From assembly GCF_923077115.1 (NCBI RefSeq), contig NZ_CAKLPX010000001.1, positions 558,001 through 622,000 of the forward strand: a DNA stretch of 64,000 nt, written 5' to 3'. This DNA is from Sinobacterium norvegicum (GTDB taxonomy: Bacteria; Pseudomonadota; Gammaproteobacteria; Pseudomonadales; Sinobacteriaceae). Below the pieces are notes generated by a model, which did not search any database, was not told the origin of the DNA, and was given only the letters and a program-made list of their open reading frames with translations. The position numbers and the translations under genes were made by a program. Position 1 is the stretch's first letter, and each line of letters starts with the position of its first letter. Shown here piece by piece: positions 48,206-55,306 of this stretch.

Positions 48206-49064
48206 TCACCCCTACATTGCTTGATGTTTCATCTGCATATGGCTGAAGCATGCTGGTATGACTTAAACCACTACACGCTATGGCCAAGGGCGTTAAATAG
48301 AGAGGAAAATCAGGCAGAATAATATTTTTGTCATCCATCACTTCAGCAAAGACTCTGTCTATCTCAGGAAAACAGCAGGTACCTCCGGTCAAATATATTT
48401 CATCAATGTCATGATCTGAAACATGCTGTGTAATGATGTCTGCAAACTTTTCAATCACCGGTTTAACGATAGGCATTAGCTGTGCATTTTTAGATGATTT
48501 CTTTAATCGCTCTGCCTCGTCAAAACTAACATGTCTATTGCCAGCAATCGTTAGCGACATATGAGTCCCACCAGTTGGCTCATCGAAGGAGTGGGTAATT
48601 GTATGATTTTTAATAATTGCAGTGCCCGTGGTGCCACCGCCAATGTCAACTACGGCACCAGCAGAAACATTGAGTAATTCCGCAACACTAGATGGTTCAT
48701 CCCGAACCTCCCCAATCATAACCCCTGCAGACTCAATCACATTGGTAGATATACGAGCATCGGTACCTGGCGGGAAAGAAGTATTGACCACTTCAACAGA
48801 GATATTCAGTTTCTTCTCTACTTTATCAAGCTGCTGCCGTACTAATTTACACGCATTATAATAATCGACGACAACGCCATCTTTGACAACACTTGCCCAG
48901 TCCAAGAAGCAGGCGATAGGCCAACCCGATGGATCAACAACCATTGTCACAATATCAGCAGTACCCAAGTCTACCCCGACAGTGTAATCACCGTCGCAGT
49001 GAAAAGGGCTGCAGTCATTGACAATAGTATGAGCCCTCATAAGTCTTCGATTTATAGCTTCCAT
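48192..49064 (-). CDS. eutJ: EutJ Hsp70-like protein
   Basis: 290 residues, chaperone-like member of the actin/Hsp70 superfamily found in eut operons; exact role unsettled. GDYTVGVDLGTADIVTMVVD (about 25-44), NTSFPPGTDARISTNVIESAG, AVVDIGGGTTGTAIIKN (about 137-153), EPTGGTHMSLTIAGNRH and EIYLTGGTCCFPEID are typical. Between eutE and eutG as in Salmonella. Confidence 0.94.
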   Translation of the reverse strand: MEAINRRLMRAHTIVNDCSPFHCDGDYTVGVDLGTADIVTMVVDPSGWPIACFLDWASVVKDGVVVDYYNACKLVRQQLDKVEKKLNISVEVVNTSFPPGTDARISTNVIESAGVMIGEVRDEPSSVAELLNVSAGAVVDIGGGTTGTAIIKNHTITHSFDEPTGGTHMSLTIAGNRHVSFDEAERLKKSSKNAQLMPIVKPVIEKFADIITQHVSDHDIDEIYLTGGTCCFPEIDRVFAEVMDDKNIILPDFPLYLTPLAIACSGLSHTSMLQPYADETSSNVGVNGVA

Positions 49065-49085
49065 GACAACAACCTATTTCGATTA

Positions 49086-50474
49086 TTATACGATTCTAAA
49101 TGAGTCGATCATGGTACAGCGGCGCTTGCGCACAAATGTAGCGGCGTTAGTTACCCCCTCACCTGTGGGAGTCGATATAGTCATTGATGTCCACCCCTCA
49201 CCTCCCGCACCCAAACCAGCTAAACATGGTCCGTTTTTTACAAATAATGAGCAGTTAATCTCATAAGCCATGCGTGACAGATTATCGATATTGGTAGAGT
49301 GCATGGCTGCGGTGTGCCTGTTACCCTGCTCTAACGCAACACCCCAGTCAATTGCTTGATCTACATCCGATGCGCGAATAAACGCTATGACAGGCATCAT
49401 TAACTCGGTTACTGCAAACACATGATCTTTATTCCCCTCAACCACTAACAAACGGGTTTCTTGCGGTACATTAAAACCCGCAGCCTCGGCAATAACAGCA
49501 GCATCTTTACCCACCCACTGAGAGTTCACTCTTGGATTTTGTGGATAATCTTTGAGCACTAATTTGGCAACGGCCTCCGCTTGGGATGAAGTGATTTCAA
49601 CAGCACCATGACGACACATGGCAGCCATTAACTGATCTGCGACTGACTCAACGACAATAATTTCTTTCTCATCAGCACAGATAATATTGTTATCAAAAGA
49701 TGCGCCCTGAACAATACTGACTGCCGCACGCTCAATATTTGCGGTTTCATCAACGACCACTGGAGGATTCCCCGGGCCAGCTGCAATCAAACGCATATGA
49801 GTCACAGCGCGTGCAGCATCGACAACCGCATCGCCGCCGGTCACCACAAGTAGCTTCAAATCATCATACGTGAACAGTTTATTCGCGTTATCTAAGTCGG
49901 GATTGGTTACTGTGGTGACGAGGTTAGCTGGCCCGCCAGCACCCACCACAGCCTCGTTAATCAGCTGTACCGCTTTTTGGCTAACGGCCTTCGCCGCTGG
50001 GTGTGGTGCAAAAACAACAGCATTACCGCCGGCAATCATGCTAATCGAGTTATTGATAACCGTTGCACTTGGGTTGGTGGATGGTGTAACCGATGCAATC
50101 ACACCCCATGGAGCGTTTTCCAATAAAGACAGGCCATTGTCTCCGGAGATAGCCTGAGGAATAACGGCTTCAGTACCTGGCGTTCTCATAGCTTGCAGGC
50201 GGTGCTTTATGTATTTGTCTTCTACTCGGCCAAACCCGGTCTCTGCCACAGCCATTTCTGATAACAGTCTTGCATTAGCCATGGTTGTTTTACGAATCGC
50301 ATGGATAATTTTATCTCTTAAGGCCACCGAACCAATCTTTGTCTGAGCTAATTGCGCCGCTGATACGGCATCTTCGAGACGATCAAAAATACCGCAGCTA
50401 TCGCCATCTATTTGTGGGCTATTTAATTGCTCAATAACGCGTTGAACAACCAGTGCTATTTCCTGTTGATTCAT
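49086..50474 (-). CDS. eutE: CoA-acylating acetaldehyde dehydrogenase EutE
   Basis: About 462 residues; oxidises acetaldehyde to acetyl-CoA with NAD. The amphipathic N-terminus NQQEIALVVQRVIEQLNS is an encapsulation-peptide type helix, joined by a linker to the ALDH domain with NAPWGVIASVTPSTNPSATVINN (about 117-139), HMRLIAAGPGNPPVVVDETANIE and the catalytic cysteine in GASFDNNIICADEKE (about 270). The ATG at 50474 has GGA 9 nt upstream; the in-frame GTG at 50480 is too close to it. A 97-bp gap with two imperfect direct repeats separates it from eutN. Confidence 0.95.
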   Translation of the reverse strand: MNQQEIALVVQRVIEQLNSPQIDGDSCGIFDRLEDAVSAAQLAQTKIGSVALRDKIIHAIRKTTMANARLLSEMAVAETGFGRVEDKYIKHRLQAMRTPGTEAVIPQAISGDNGLSLLENAPWGVIASVTPSTNPSATVINNSISMIAGGNAVVFAPHPAAKAVSQKAVQLINEAVVGAGGPANLVTTVTNPDLDNANKLFTYDDLKLLVVTGGDAVVDAARAVTHMRLIAAGPGNPPVVVDETANIERAAVSIVQGASFDNNIICADEKEIIVVESVADQLMAAMCRHGAVEITSSQAEAVAKLVLKDYPQNPRVNSQWVGKDAAVIAEAAGFNVPQETRLLVVEGNKDHVFAVTELMMPVIAFIRASDVDQAIDWGVALEQGNRHTAAMHSTNIDNLSRMAYEINCSLFVKNGPCLAGLGAGGEGWTSMTISTPTGEGVTNAATFVRKRRCTMIDSFRIV

Positions 50475-50526
50475 ATTCACTCATCCATAAACTCGCACGG
50501 AGGCACAGGTTTACCCATAACAGTTA

Positions 50527-50556
50527 CAATTAGCCTGTCAATGCCAATAGCCTGTC
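50527..50556. repeat. Imperfect direct repeats in the eutN-eutE gap
   Basis: CAATTAGCCTGTC (50527-50539) and CAATAGCCTGTC (50545-50556) repeat in tandem with a 5-nt interval; they differ by one T. They lie in the only gap near 100 bp inside the operon, between eutN and eutE. An internal regulatory or processing site is possible; nothing else is visible there. Confidence 0.35.
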
Positions 50557-50577
50557 CCCAGGGTTAACTCATCCCTT

Positions 50578-50880
50578 CTATGTCAATTTTTTGCTGTAAT
50601 CAATACCCGTACTGCTTGATACCTGGTCAATGATGCCAACGATCAATAAATCGATCGGCGGCGGCTGATCGGCATTTGTTAATACAACACGAGCACTACT
50701 GCCTGAGACAGTAAAAACCCATTCGCCAACTCCTGCCCCGATGATGTCACAGGCAACGGCAATTTCAGATTCCGCCTCCCCTGATGCATCCAGCATTTGT
50801 ATCAGTGTTAATTTTCCCTGAGACAAACCGTCGAGTTTGGCGGTTGAGACAACCTGTCCAATCACTTTTGCTAACCGCAT
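50578..50880 (-). CDS. eutN: EutN/CcmL-type pentameric vertex protein
   Basis: 100 residues, BMC-P fold that caps the vertices of the polyhedral shell. MRLAKVIGQVVSTAKLDGLSQGKLTLIQML at the start, CDIIGAGVGEWVFTVSGSSARVVL and PIDLLIVGIIDQV at the end are the CcmL/EutN pattern. It follows the 93-residue EutM by 7 bp. Confidence 0.95.
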   Translation of the reverse strand: MRLAKVIGQVVSTAKLDGLSQGKLTLIQMLDASGEAESEIAVACDIIGAGVGEWVFTVSGSSARVVLTNADQPPPIDLLIVGIIDQVSSSTGIDYSKKLT

Positions 50881-50887
50881 CGTCTAA

Positions 50888-51169
50888 TCAGCCCTTTGCT
50901 TGCAGGGGGAATATCGCTTCAAGGTCATCATGTGGGCGCGGGATAACATGAACAGCCACCAATTCACCTAAACGTGTAGCCGCTGCTGCACCCGCATCCG
51001 TTGCCGCCTTGCACGCCGCCACATCTCCACGCACCGTTACGGTAACCAGGCCAGAGCCAATCTGCTGATAACCCACCAGCTGAACTCTGGCTGCCTTTAC
51101 CATTGCATCTGCGCCCTCGATAAGTGCAGTCAGGCCCTTAGTTTCCAAAATCCCTAATGCTTCGTTCAT
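50888..51169 (-). CDS. eutM: BMC-H shell protein EutM, second copy
   Basis: 93 residues, one canonical hexameric BMC domain, very close to EutM/Pdu[58 protein letters not shown]. The pore loop is IGSGL, as in EutM. It is nearly identical in the core to the adjacent 96-residue copy, and ends with a different short tail ([11 protein letters not shown]). Confidence 0.95.
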   Translation of the reverse strand: MNEALGILETKGLTALIEGADAMVKAARVQLVGYQQIGSGLVTVTVRGDVAACKAATDAGAAAATRLGELVAVHVIPRPHDDLEAIFPLQAKG

Positions 51170-51193
51170 TGTTGAGCTCCTAATAAAATGTTT

Positions 51194-51484
51194 TTATTTC
51201 TTTGACGTTTTTTTGATTGAAATAGGGAAAATATTCTCTAAATCACCATGTGGACGGGGAATAACATGCACAGCCACTAACTCCCCCAGCCTCTCAGCCG
51301 CTGCAGCTCCAGCATCAGTAGCAGCCTTGCAAGCTGCGACATCACCACGAACTAATGCAGTCACTAAACCACTACCTATTTGATGGTAGCCCACCAACTC
51401 TACTCTGGCAGCCTTCACCATGGCATCAGATGCCTCGATCAAGCAGGTTAGTCCCTTGGTTTCTAATATTCCTAATGCTTCCAT
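51194..51484 (-). CDS. eutM: BMC-H shell protein EutM, first copy
   Basis: 96 residues; [59 protein letters not shown]. Differences from the neighbouring copy lie at scattered positions and in the tail, which ends lysine-rich (ISIKKTSKK). The IGSGL pore loop is kept. The pair arose by tandem duplication; hexamers may be mixed or tune shell assembly. Confidence 0.95.
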   Translation of the reverse strand: MEALGILETKGLTCLIEASDAMVKAARVELVGYHQIGSGLVTALVRGDVAACKAATDAGAAAAERLGELVAVHVIPRPHGDLENIFPISIKKTSKK

Positions 51485-51511
51485 AACTATTGCTTCCTCT
51501 GGTTAAAAAAA

Positions 51512-52489
51512 TTATGCCATACGTGATGCTAGGACAGTAATGTCGATGATGTCGTCGGCACTACAACCCCGAGATAAATCGTGAACAGGTTTAGCCAAGC
51601 CCTGCAACATAGGGCCCAATGCATCGTAACCACATAGTCGCTGGGCTACTTTGTAGGCAATATTTCCTGCGTTTAATGACGGAAAAATAAGTACATTCGA
51701 GTCACCCATTAACGGGCTATCCGGTGCCTTTTTTCTTGCAACATCTGGAGACACCGCTGCATCAAATTGTAATTCGCCATCCACCAACAGCCCCGGCTCT
51801 CGTGACTTTACCTGCTCGAAGGCATCGCGAACCTTTTGCACCATCGGATGCTCTGCACTGCCCTTGGTTGAAAAAGAAAGTAATGCAACCCTAGGAGAAA
51901 TGCCGGTTAACCGTTGAAAATTATTCGCTGTGTCAATTGTAATATCGGCAAGCTGATCCTCATTTGGCAGCGGCACAACTGCGGCATCAGAAAATGCCCT
52001 TACCTCACTGCCATCGGGTGAAACCATAATAAAAAAACTCGATACCGTATTGGCCTTTTCCGCAAGGCCTACACAACGCAGCGCTGCCCTGATCACATCA
52101 CCCGTGGTTGATAAATTTCCGGCAATACAGAAATCTGCATCCCCTTGGTCAAGCATCATTGAGGCAAAGAAGAGAGGATTCAGTAGCGCATTAATACACT
52201 CTTGCTGAGAAAAGTTTTTCTTGGAATTTTTGACACGATAAGCTTCACAATACGCGTCAAATTTTGCACTGGAGGCTGGATTGATAATTTGAATACCGGT
52301 GAGTGAGATACCACCATCAATGGCAATATCTCGTAACACAAAGGGGTTCCCGATAAGAACCGGAATCGCCAACCCCTGTGAACTCAGTTGTGACGCCGCC
52401 TCAACAACTCGTATATCGTTAGCGTCAGGGAGAACCACACGCTTTGGGTTTTTCTTACAGCTTTCTTTGCATTGCTCAATAAGTGTCAT
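51512..52489 (-). CDS. eutD: Phosphate acetyltransferase EutD
   Basis: 325 residues; converts acetyl-CoA plus phosphate to acetyl phosphate and CoA, recycling CoA in the compartment. MTLIEQCKESCKKNPKRVVLPDANDIRVVEAASQL at the N-terminus, ADFCIAGNLSTTGDVIRAAL (about 120-139), RVALLSFSTKGSAEHPMVQKV and the C-terminal SNVLIFPSLNAGNIAYKVAQRL are those of the Pta family. It starts directly with the catalytic domain; no extended N-terminal targeting helix is apparent. Start overlaps the eutT stop by 4 bp. Confidence 0.94.
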   Translation of the reverse strand: MTLIEQCKESCKKNPKRVVLPDANDIRVVEAASQLSSQGLAIPVLIGNPFVLRDIAIDGGISLTGIQIINPASSAKFDAYCEAYRVKNSKKNFSQQECINALLNPLFFASMMLDQGDADFCIAGNLSTTGDVIRAALRCVGLAEKANTVSSFFIMVSPDGSEVRAFSDAAVVPLPNEDQLADITIDTANNFQRLTGISPRVALLSFSTKGSAEHPMVQKVRDAFEQVKSREPGLLVDGELQFDAAVSPDVARKKAPDSPLMGDSNVLIFPSLNAGNIAYKVAQRLCGYDALGPMLQGLAKPVHDLSRGCSADDIIDITVLASRMA

Positions 52490-53310
52490 CGTGCAGTCAC
52501 CTGCTGAAATATTTGTCGGTTACCGTTATAAAAAACCAGCAACATAATCATGATGATGTAGAAGGCACTGCTTAAACGATTCAACCCATTGGGAATATCT
52601 TCACGCTCGAGACGATTAGAAGTATCTATATAAGTTTGAATCGCTAGTAATTCAGTTTCGCGGCTCAAACACCTCAGTACGTTCAGCTTCGCAATACTCA
52701 TACCCTGTGCCGTATCAGGCACAATATGATCATGCCCTAGGTGCTTCATCGGATTATGCGAAACCTGATGAATGAGGTTTTCATCAAGACCTCCCATAGT
52801 GAGGCTGTTAAGCATTTCCCCCGTCACCTCAGACTTCAGCATATGGCCGAGATACGATCGAATATCTTTAAGATAGCCCTCGACGACTAGCAAATCCGGG
52901 TGCTGTGAAAAGTCACACTGCGCCACAACAACCTGTGCTATCAGGCTGTCTATCTGGCCTCGCAAAACAATCTGGCGATGTGTTTTTAATACCAACTGGC
53001 TGCCATCGAGATGCGTCATCAAACCAGACTTATCGTGAACGCCGGAGCCGCAATACGAACATACCGTTTGCTGTCCGGCATCGACTGTGTTCAATGGGTG
53101 GACTCTGTCCCTTTGTTCCGGAGACTCAACACTATCTACATATACCTTGCCATCACTATCAATCCACTTGATTGTAATCGCCTTATCACTCAGCAACTGG
53201 CGTGCAGCAGGCGTAAGCAAATAACCCGCTGGCAAGCGCACTTCACCACCCTCACTTAAACTGAGGTGATCGTGAAGGTATTTGGGCGTGATATAAGCCT
53301 GCTCAGCCAT
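52486..53310 (-). CDS. eutT: EutT-type corrinoid adenosyltransferase
   Basis: 274 residues. Makes adenosylcobalamin from reduced corrinoid and ATP for EutBC. The family metal-binding region is recognisable as H-x11-V-C-S-Y-C (about 71-87), where the Salmonella motif is HX11CCX2C; the first cysteine of the tandem pair is Val here. THLDGSQLVLKTHRQIVLRGQIDSLIAQVVVAQCDF follows, and the C-terminus is hydrophobic (SAFYIIMIMLLVFYN, about 248-262), compatible with the membrane association reported for EutT. It lies between eutQ and eutD. Confidence 0.9.
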   Translation of the reverse strand: MAEQAYITPKYLHDHLSLSEGGEVRLPAGYLLTPAARQLLSDKAITIKWIDSDGKVYVDSVESPEQRDRVHPLNTVDAGQQTVCSYCGSGVHDKSGLMTHLDGSQLVLKTHRQIVLRGQIDSLIAQVVVAQCDFSQHPDLLVVEGYLKDIRSYLGHMLKSEVTGEMLNSLTMGGLDENLIHQVSHNPMKHLGHDHIVPDTAQGMSIAKLNVLRCLSRETELLAIQTYIDTSNRLEREDIPNGLNRLSSAFYIIMIMLLVFYNGNRQIFQQVTAR

Positions 53311-53314
53311 CGCA

Positions 53315-53968
53315 CTAAGCCCAATCTGCAGGATAAGTCACATAGACAAAACGCACATGCCCAGGACTACCGAATTCAATACTGGCCCCTTGGGGAATAA
53401 ACATCACATCACCGGGCTTGCCAATAAATACCTGTTCACCTGATTTGATATGCAACTCACCTTCAAGTACAACGTCAATTTCGTCATAGGTTAAGGTCCA
53501 CGGAAAAAAAGCATTGTTCCACTCTAGAAAACCCGTACCCATCCTGCTTTTATCAGCACTGCCTATAACATCTGCAATTTTGATATTCTTAACACCTGCT
53601 TCTTCGAAGTCTGCGAGAGATACACTCCCCCCTTTAACCAACACCACTCCGGCATCAGATACCAGCTTCACACCATTGCTATCCGAACTGTCTGTTTGAA
53701 ACTCTGACACAGCCTTTTTAACTAATTGCTCAATTAATTTTGAATCATGTTTTCCTGGTGGCAACTTCCTTTTTACAGCATCAGTCACACTGTCATGGCT
53801 TGTGGTTGACGCCGCATCATCAGTACCGGCAATCAACTTAATATTGAAGCTGCTCATCAAGTCCTTTGCTTCAGGTGTAATGATTACCTGCTGCAAGTTG
53901 ACCGACAACTGCACCTCTCCCTGCTTGTGCAACTTTCTAATACAATCTGCTGTTACTAACCGCTTCAT
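53315..53968 (-). CDS. eutQ: EutQ cupin protein
   Basis: 217 residues. Reported in Salmonella to have acetate-kinase activity with EutP. N-terminal domain (about 1-45) KRLVTADCIRKLHKQGEVQLSVNLQQVIITPEAKDL, a linker and a C-terminal cupin (FFPWTLTYDEIDVVLEGELHIKSGEQVFIGKPGDVMFIPQGASIEFGSPGHVRFVYVTYP). The first residues resemble the start of EutT (ITPEAKDLMSSFNIKLI versus LTPAARQLLSDKAITIKWI), a feature of these two proteins. Confidence 0.93.
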   Translation of the reverse strand: MKRLVTADCIRKLHKQGEVQLSVNLQQVIITPEAKDLMSSFNIKLIAGTDDAASTTSHDSVTDAVKRKLPPGKHDSKLIEQLVKKAVSEFQTDSSDSNGVKLVSDAGVVLVKGGSVSLADFEEAGVKNIKIADVIGSADKSRMGTGFLEWNNAFFPWTLTYDEIDVVLEGELHIKSGEQVFIGKPGDVMFIPQGASIEFGSPGHVRFVYVTYPADWA

Positions 53969-53990
53969 CTTTATCTCCTAAAGATAAAAT

Positions 53991-54443
53991 TTAGCGCATT
54001 AAAAAATTTTTTAATGCCACGATAGTTTCCTGATCTTTTTGGCTAATTTCAAAAATTGGCTCTTTTATTCCATGGTCGACCAGCAACCTCTTTGAAAATT
54101 CTATATCAGCATCTTCTAAGTCTGTTTTAGTGATGACCCCAACGATTCTCTTATTCGCATAGACATGCAAAAGGTCAATAGGCATGCATAAGCTACGAGA
54201 ATTCGAGGGGTGCAAATAGAGAATAGTATCAATGCCTATCAGGGCTGTTAGTAGCGGTCCATAGTAAGAGCGACGACTAATATACTCACCGGGCGTATCG
54301 ATTATGTTATTCCGATAGTGCTCAACCGCCTGAGTTTTCACCGCAGTGCCATCGACCTCTAGAAGGTTCATCAGCAGCGAGGTTTTGCCAGCGTCAACCT
54401 CTCCGACTAACACAAAATCACCGATATCGACTATTTGATTCAA
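53991..54443 (-). CDS. eutP: EutP GTPase-like acetate kinase
   Basis: 150 residues, P-loop protein: VLVGEVDAGKTSLLMNLL (Walker A, about 12-29), IDTPGEYISRRSYYGPLLTALIGIDTILYLHPS and VGVITKTDLEDADIE (NKxD-like TKTD). EutP/PduV family; in Salmonella EutP has acetate-kinase activity. The start codon is TTG at 54443 with GGGAG about 6 nt upstream; there is no in-frame ATG before the P-loop. Confidence 0.93.
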   Translation of the reverse strand: MNQIVDIGDFVLVGEVDAGKTSLLMNLLEVDGTAVKTQAVEHYRNNIIDTPGEYISRRSYYGPLLTALIGIDTILYLHPSNSRSLCMPIDLLHVYANKRIVGVITKTDLEDADIEFSKRLLVDHGIKEPIFEISQKDQETIVALKNFLMR

Positions 54444-54462
54444 ACCGACTCCCCCTGTGCCA

Positions 54463-54825
54463 CTATGTTTTAGTCCGCTCGCAAGCGGTAAAGCCCAGCA
54501 CTCTATTCAATGTTGAAAGGACGGCAGCAAGACTTTCTTCAACCGCACCAACAGAGCCTCCAATGACCAGAGCTCCAGAAAACCGGTCAAGAAAACCAAT
54601 GTCGACAACGGCAGCCTTGGTGGCGATGTCTCCTGCAATAATGGCTGTCTCTCCCGGCGTCAATGTTAAGATGCCAATAGCATCAGCATAGGGAACACCT
54701 ACTTTGATACAAAGATCCTCTGTTGGGCTGGCTATCATATGAGCAAGGGTGATTTGCTTGCCCGGTACATATTCCTGAATAATCCGCTCTGTTGCAGAGC
54801 CATGTTCATTAACTGACATAAGCAT
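54463..54825 (-). CDS. eutS: EutS BMC-H shell protein
   Basis: 120 residues, circularly permuted BMC-H of the EutS/PduU type: [30 protein letters not shown] at the N-terminus, [53 protein letters not shown]. It forms a bent or capped hexamer in known structures. First shell gene of the operon; a 61-codon ORF precedes it by 15 bp. Confidence 0.94.
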   Translation of the reverse strand: MLMSVNEHGSATERIIQEYVPGKQITLAHMIASPTEDLCIKVGVPYADAIGILTLTPGETAIIAGDIATKAAVVDIGFLDRFSGALVIGGSVGAVEESLAAVLSTLNRVLGFTACERTKT

Positions 54826-54840
54826 TAGACCTATTAATTT

Positions 54841-55026
54841 TTACTTTCGAGGCTGTTGCACTGAGCATTGGTACACCTCAACAAGGGCGGTTAAGTCGAT
54901 AAGATCTTTTAAGTTGCCGACACTGACAACTTCCGATGCGATAACCACACCAACCAGTAATTCTTTTCTATCCCAAGTCGACATCGCCTGCTTAAAAGTT
55001 TGATATTTATCACTATCTATTAACAA
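54841..55026 (-). CDS. Small protein of unknown function at the head of the eut operon
   Basis: 61 residues from a TTG start at 55026, with a GGA 8 nt upstream; an ATG at 54984 would give 47 residues. No domain recognised. The chain is about half Val/Leu/Ile (LLVGVVIASEVVSVGNLKDLIDLTALVEVYQC), suggesting a small beta/alpha fold; there is a single Cys near the end. It is in the same direction as eutS and 15 bp away, and stays open across the spacing. It could be a leader ORF or a small structural protein; evidence for translation is modest. Confidence 0.5.
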   Translation of the reverse strand: MLIDSDKYQTFKQAMSTWDRKELLVGVVIASEVVSVGNLKDLIDLTALVEVYQCSVQQPRK

Positions 55027-55159
55027 CTTAATTATCCGCCATTACAGAATCAGAGACTTAAAATAGTACACTGCTAAAAACCTTGAATTTTCAGCATAGA
55101 CAAGAATCTTGACTCTGCTAGTTTTAAACTCAAATTTCTCATATAGATGAAGCACTAAG

Positions 55160-55173
55160 ACGATTTAGATCAA
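55160..55173 (-). promoter_or_regulatory. FNR/ANR-box-like site upstream of the eut operon
   Basis: TTGATCTAAATCGT on the minus strand matches TTGAT-N4-ATCAA at 8 of 10 positions, about 134 bp upstream of the first eut-operon start. The 55027-55306 gap is the promoter region between the eut operon and the divergent aldehyde dehydrogenase; no clear -35/-10 pair or B12 riboswitch was found in it. Confidence 0.25.
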
Positions 55174-55248
55174 TTTTATTTACCCCCTCTCTAGACGACA
55201 TTACTAACCAGCAATTGCGTCATGCTAAAAAAGGCGATAGGATAAAAC

Positions 55249-55266
55249 CGACTAGTCAGTCAGTGG
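55249..55266 (+). promoter_or_regulatory. Palindromic candidate operator upstream of the aldehyde dehydrogenase
   Basis: CGACTAGTCAGTCAGTGG contains the perfect 8-bp palindrome GACTAGTC (55250-55257) and overlapping GTCAGT repeats, 41-58 bp upstream of the ATG at 55307. A TetR-type regulator is encoded just downstream of the dehydrogenase, which would make this a plausible operator. Confidence 0.35.
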
Positions 55267-55306
55267 CTGGAATTTGATCGATGTAACCACACTTAGAGAA
55301 TTCATA

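Noticed and set aside
55201-55280. Possible cobalamin riboswitch in the eut promoter region, because GCCACTG occurs on the minus strand
   Set aside because: Only that heptamer matches. I see no B12 box or the other conserved riboswitch segments, and the region is too short and AT-rich.
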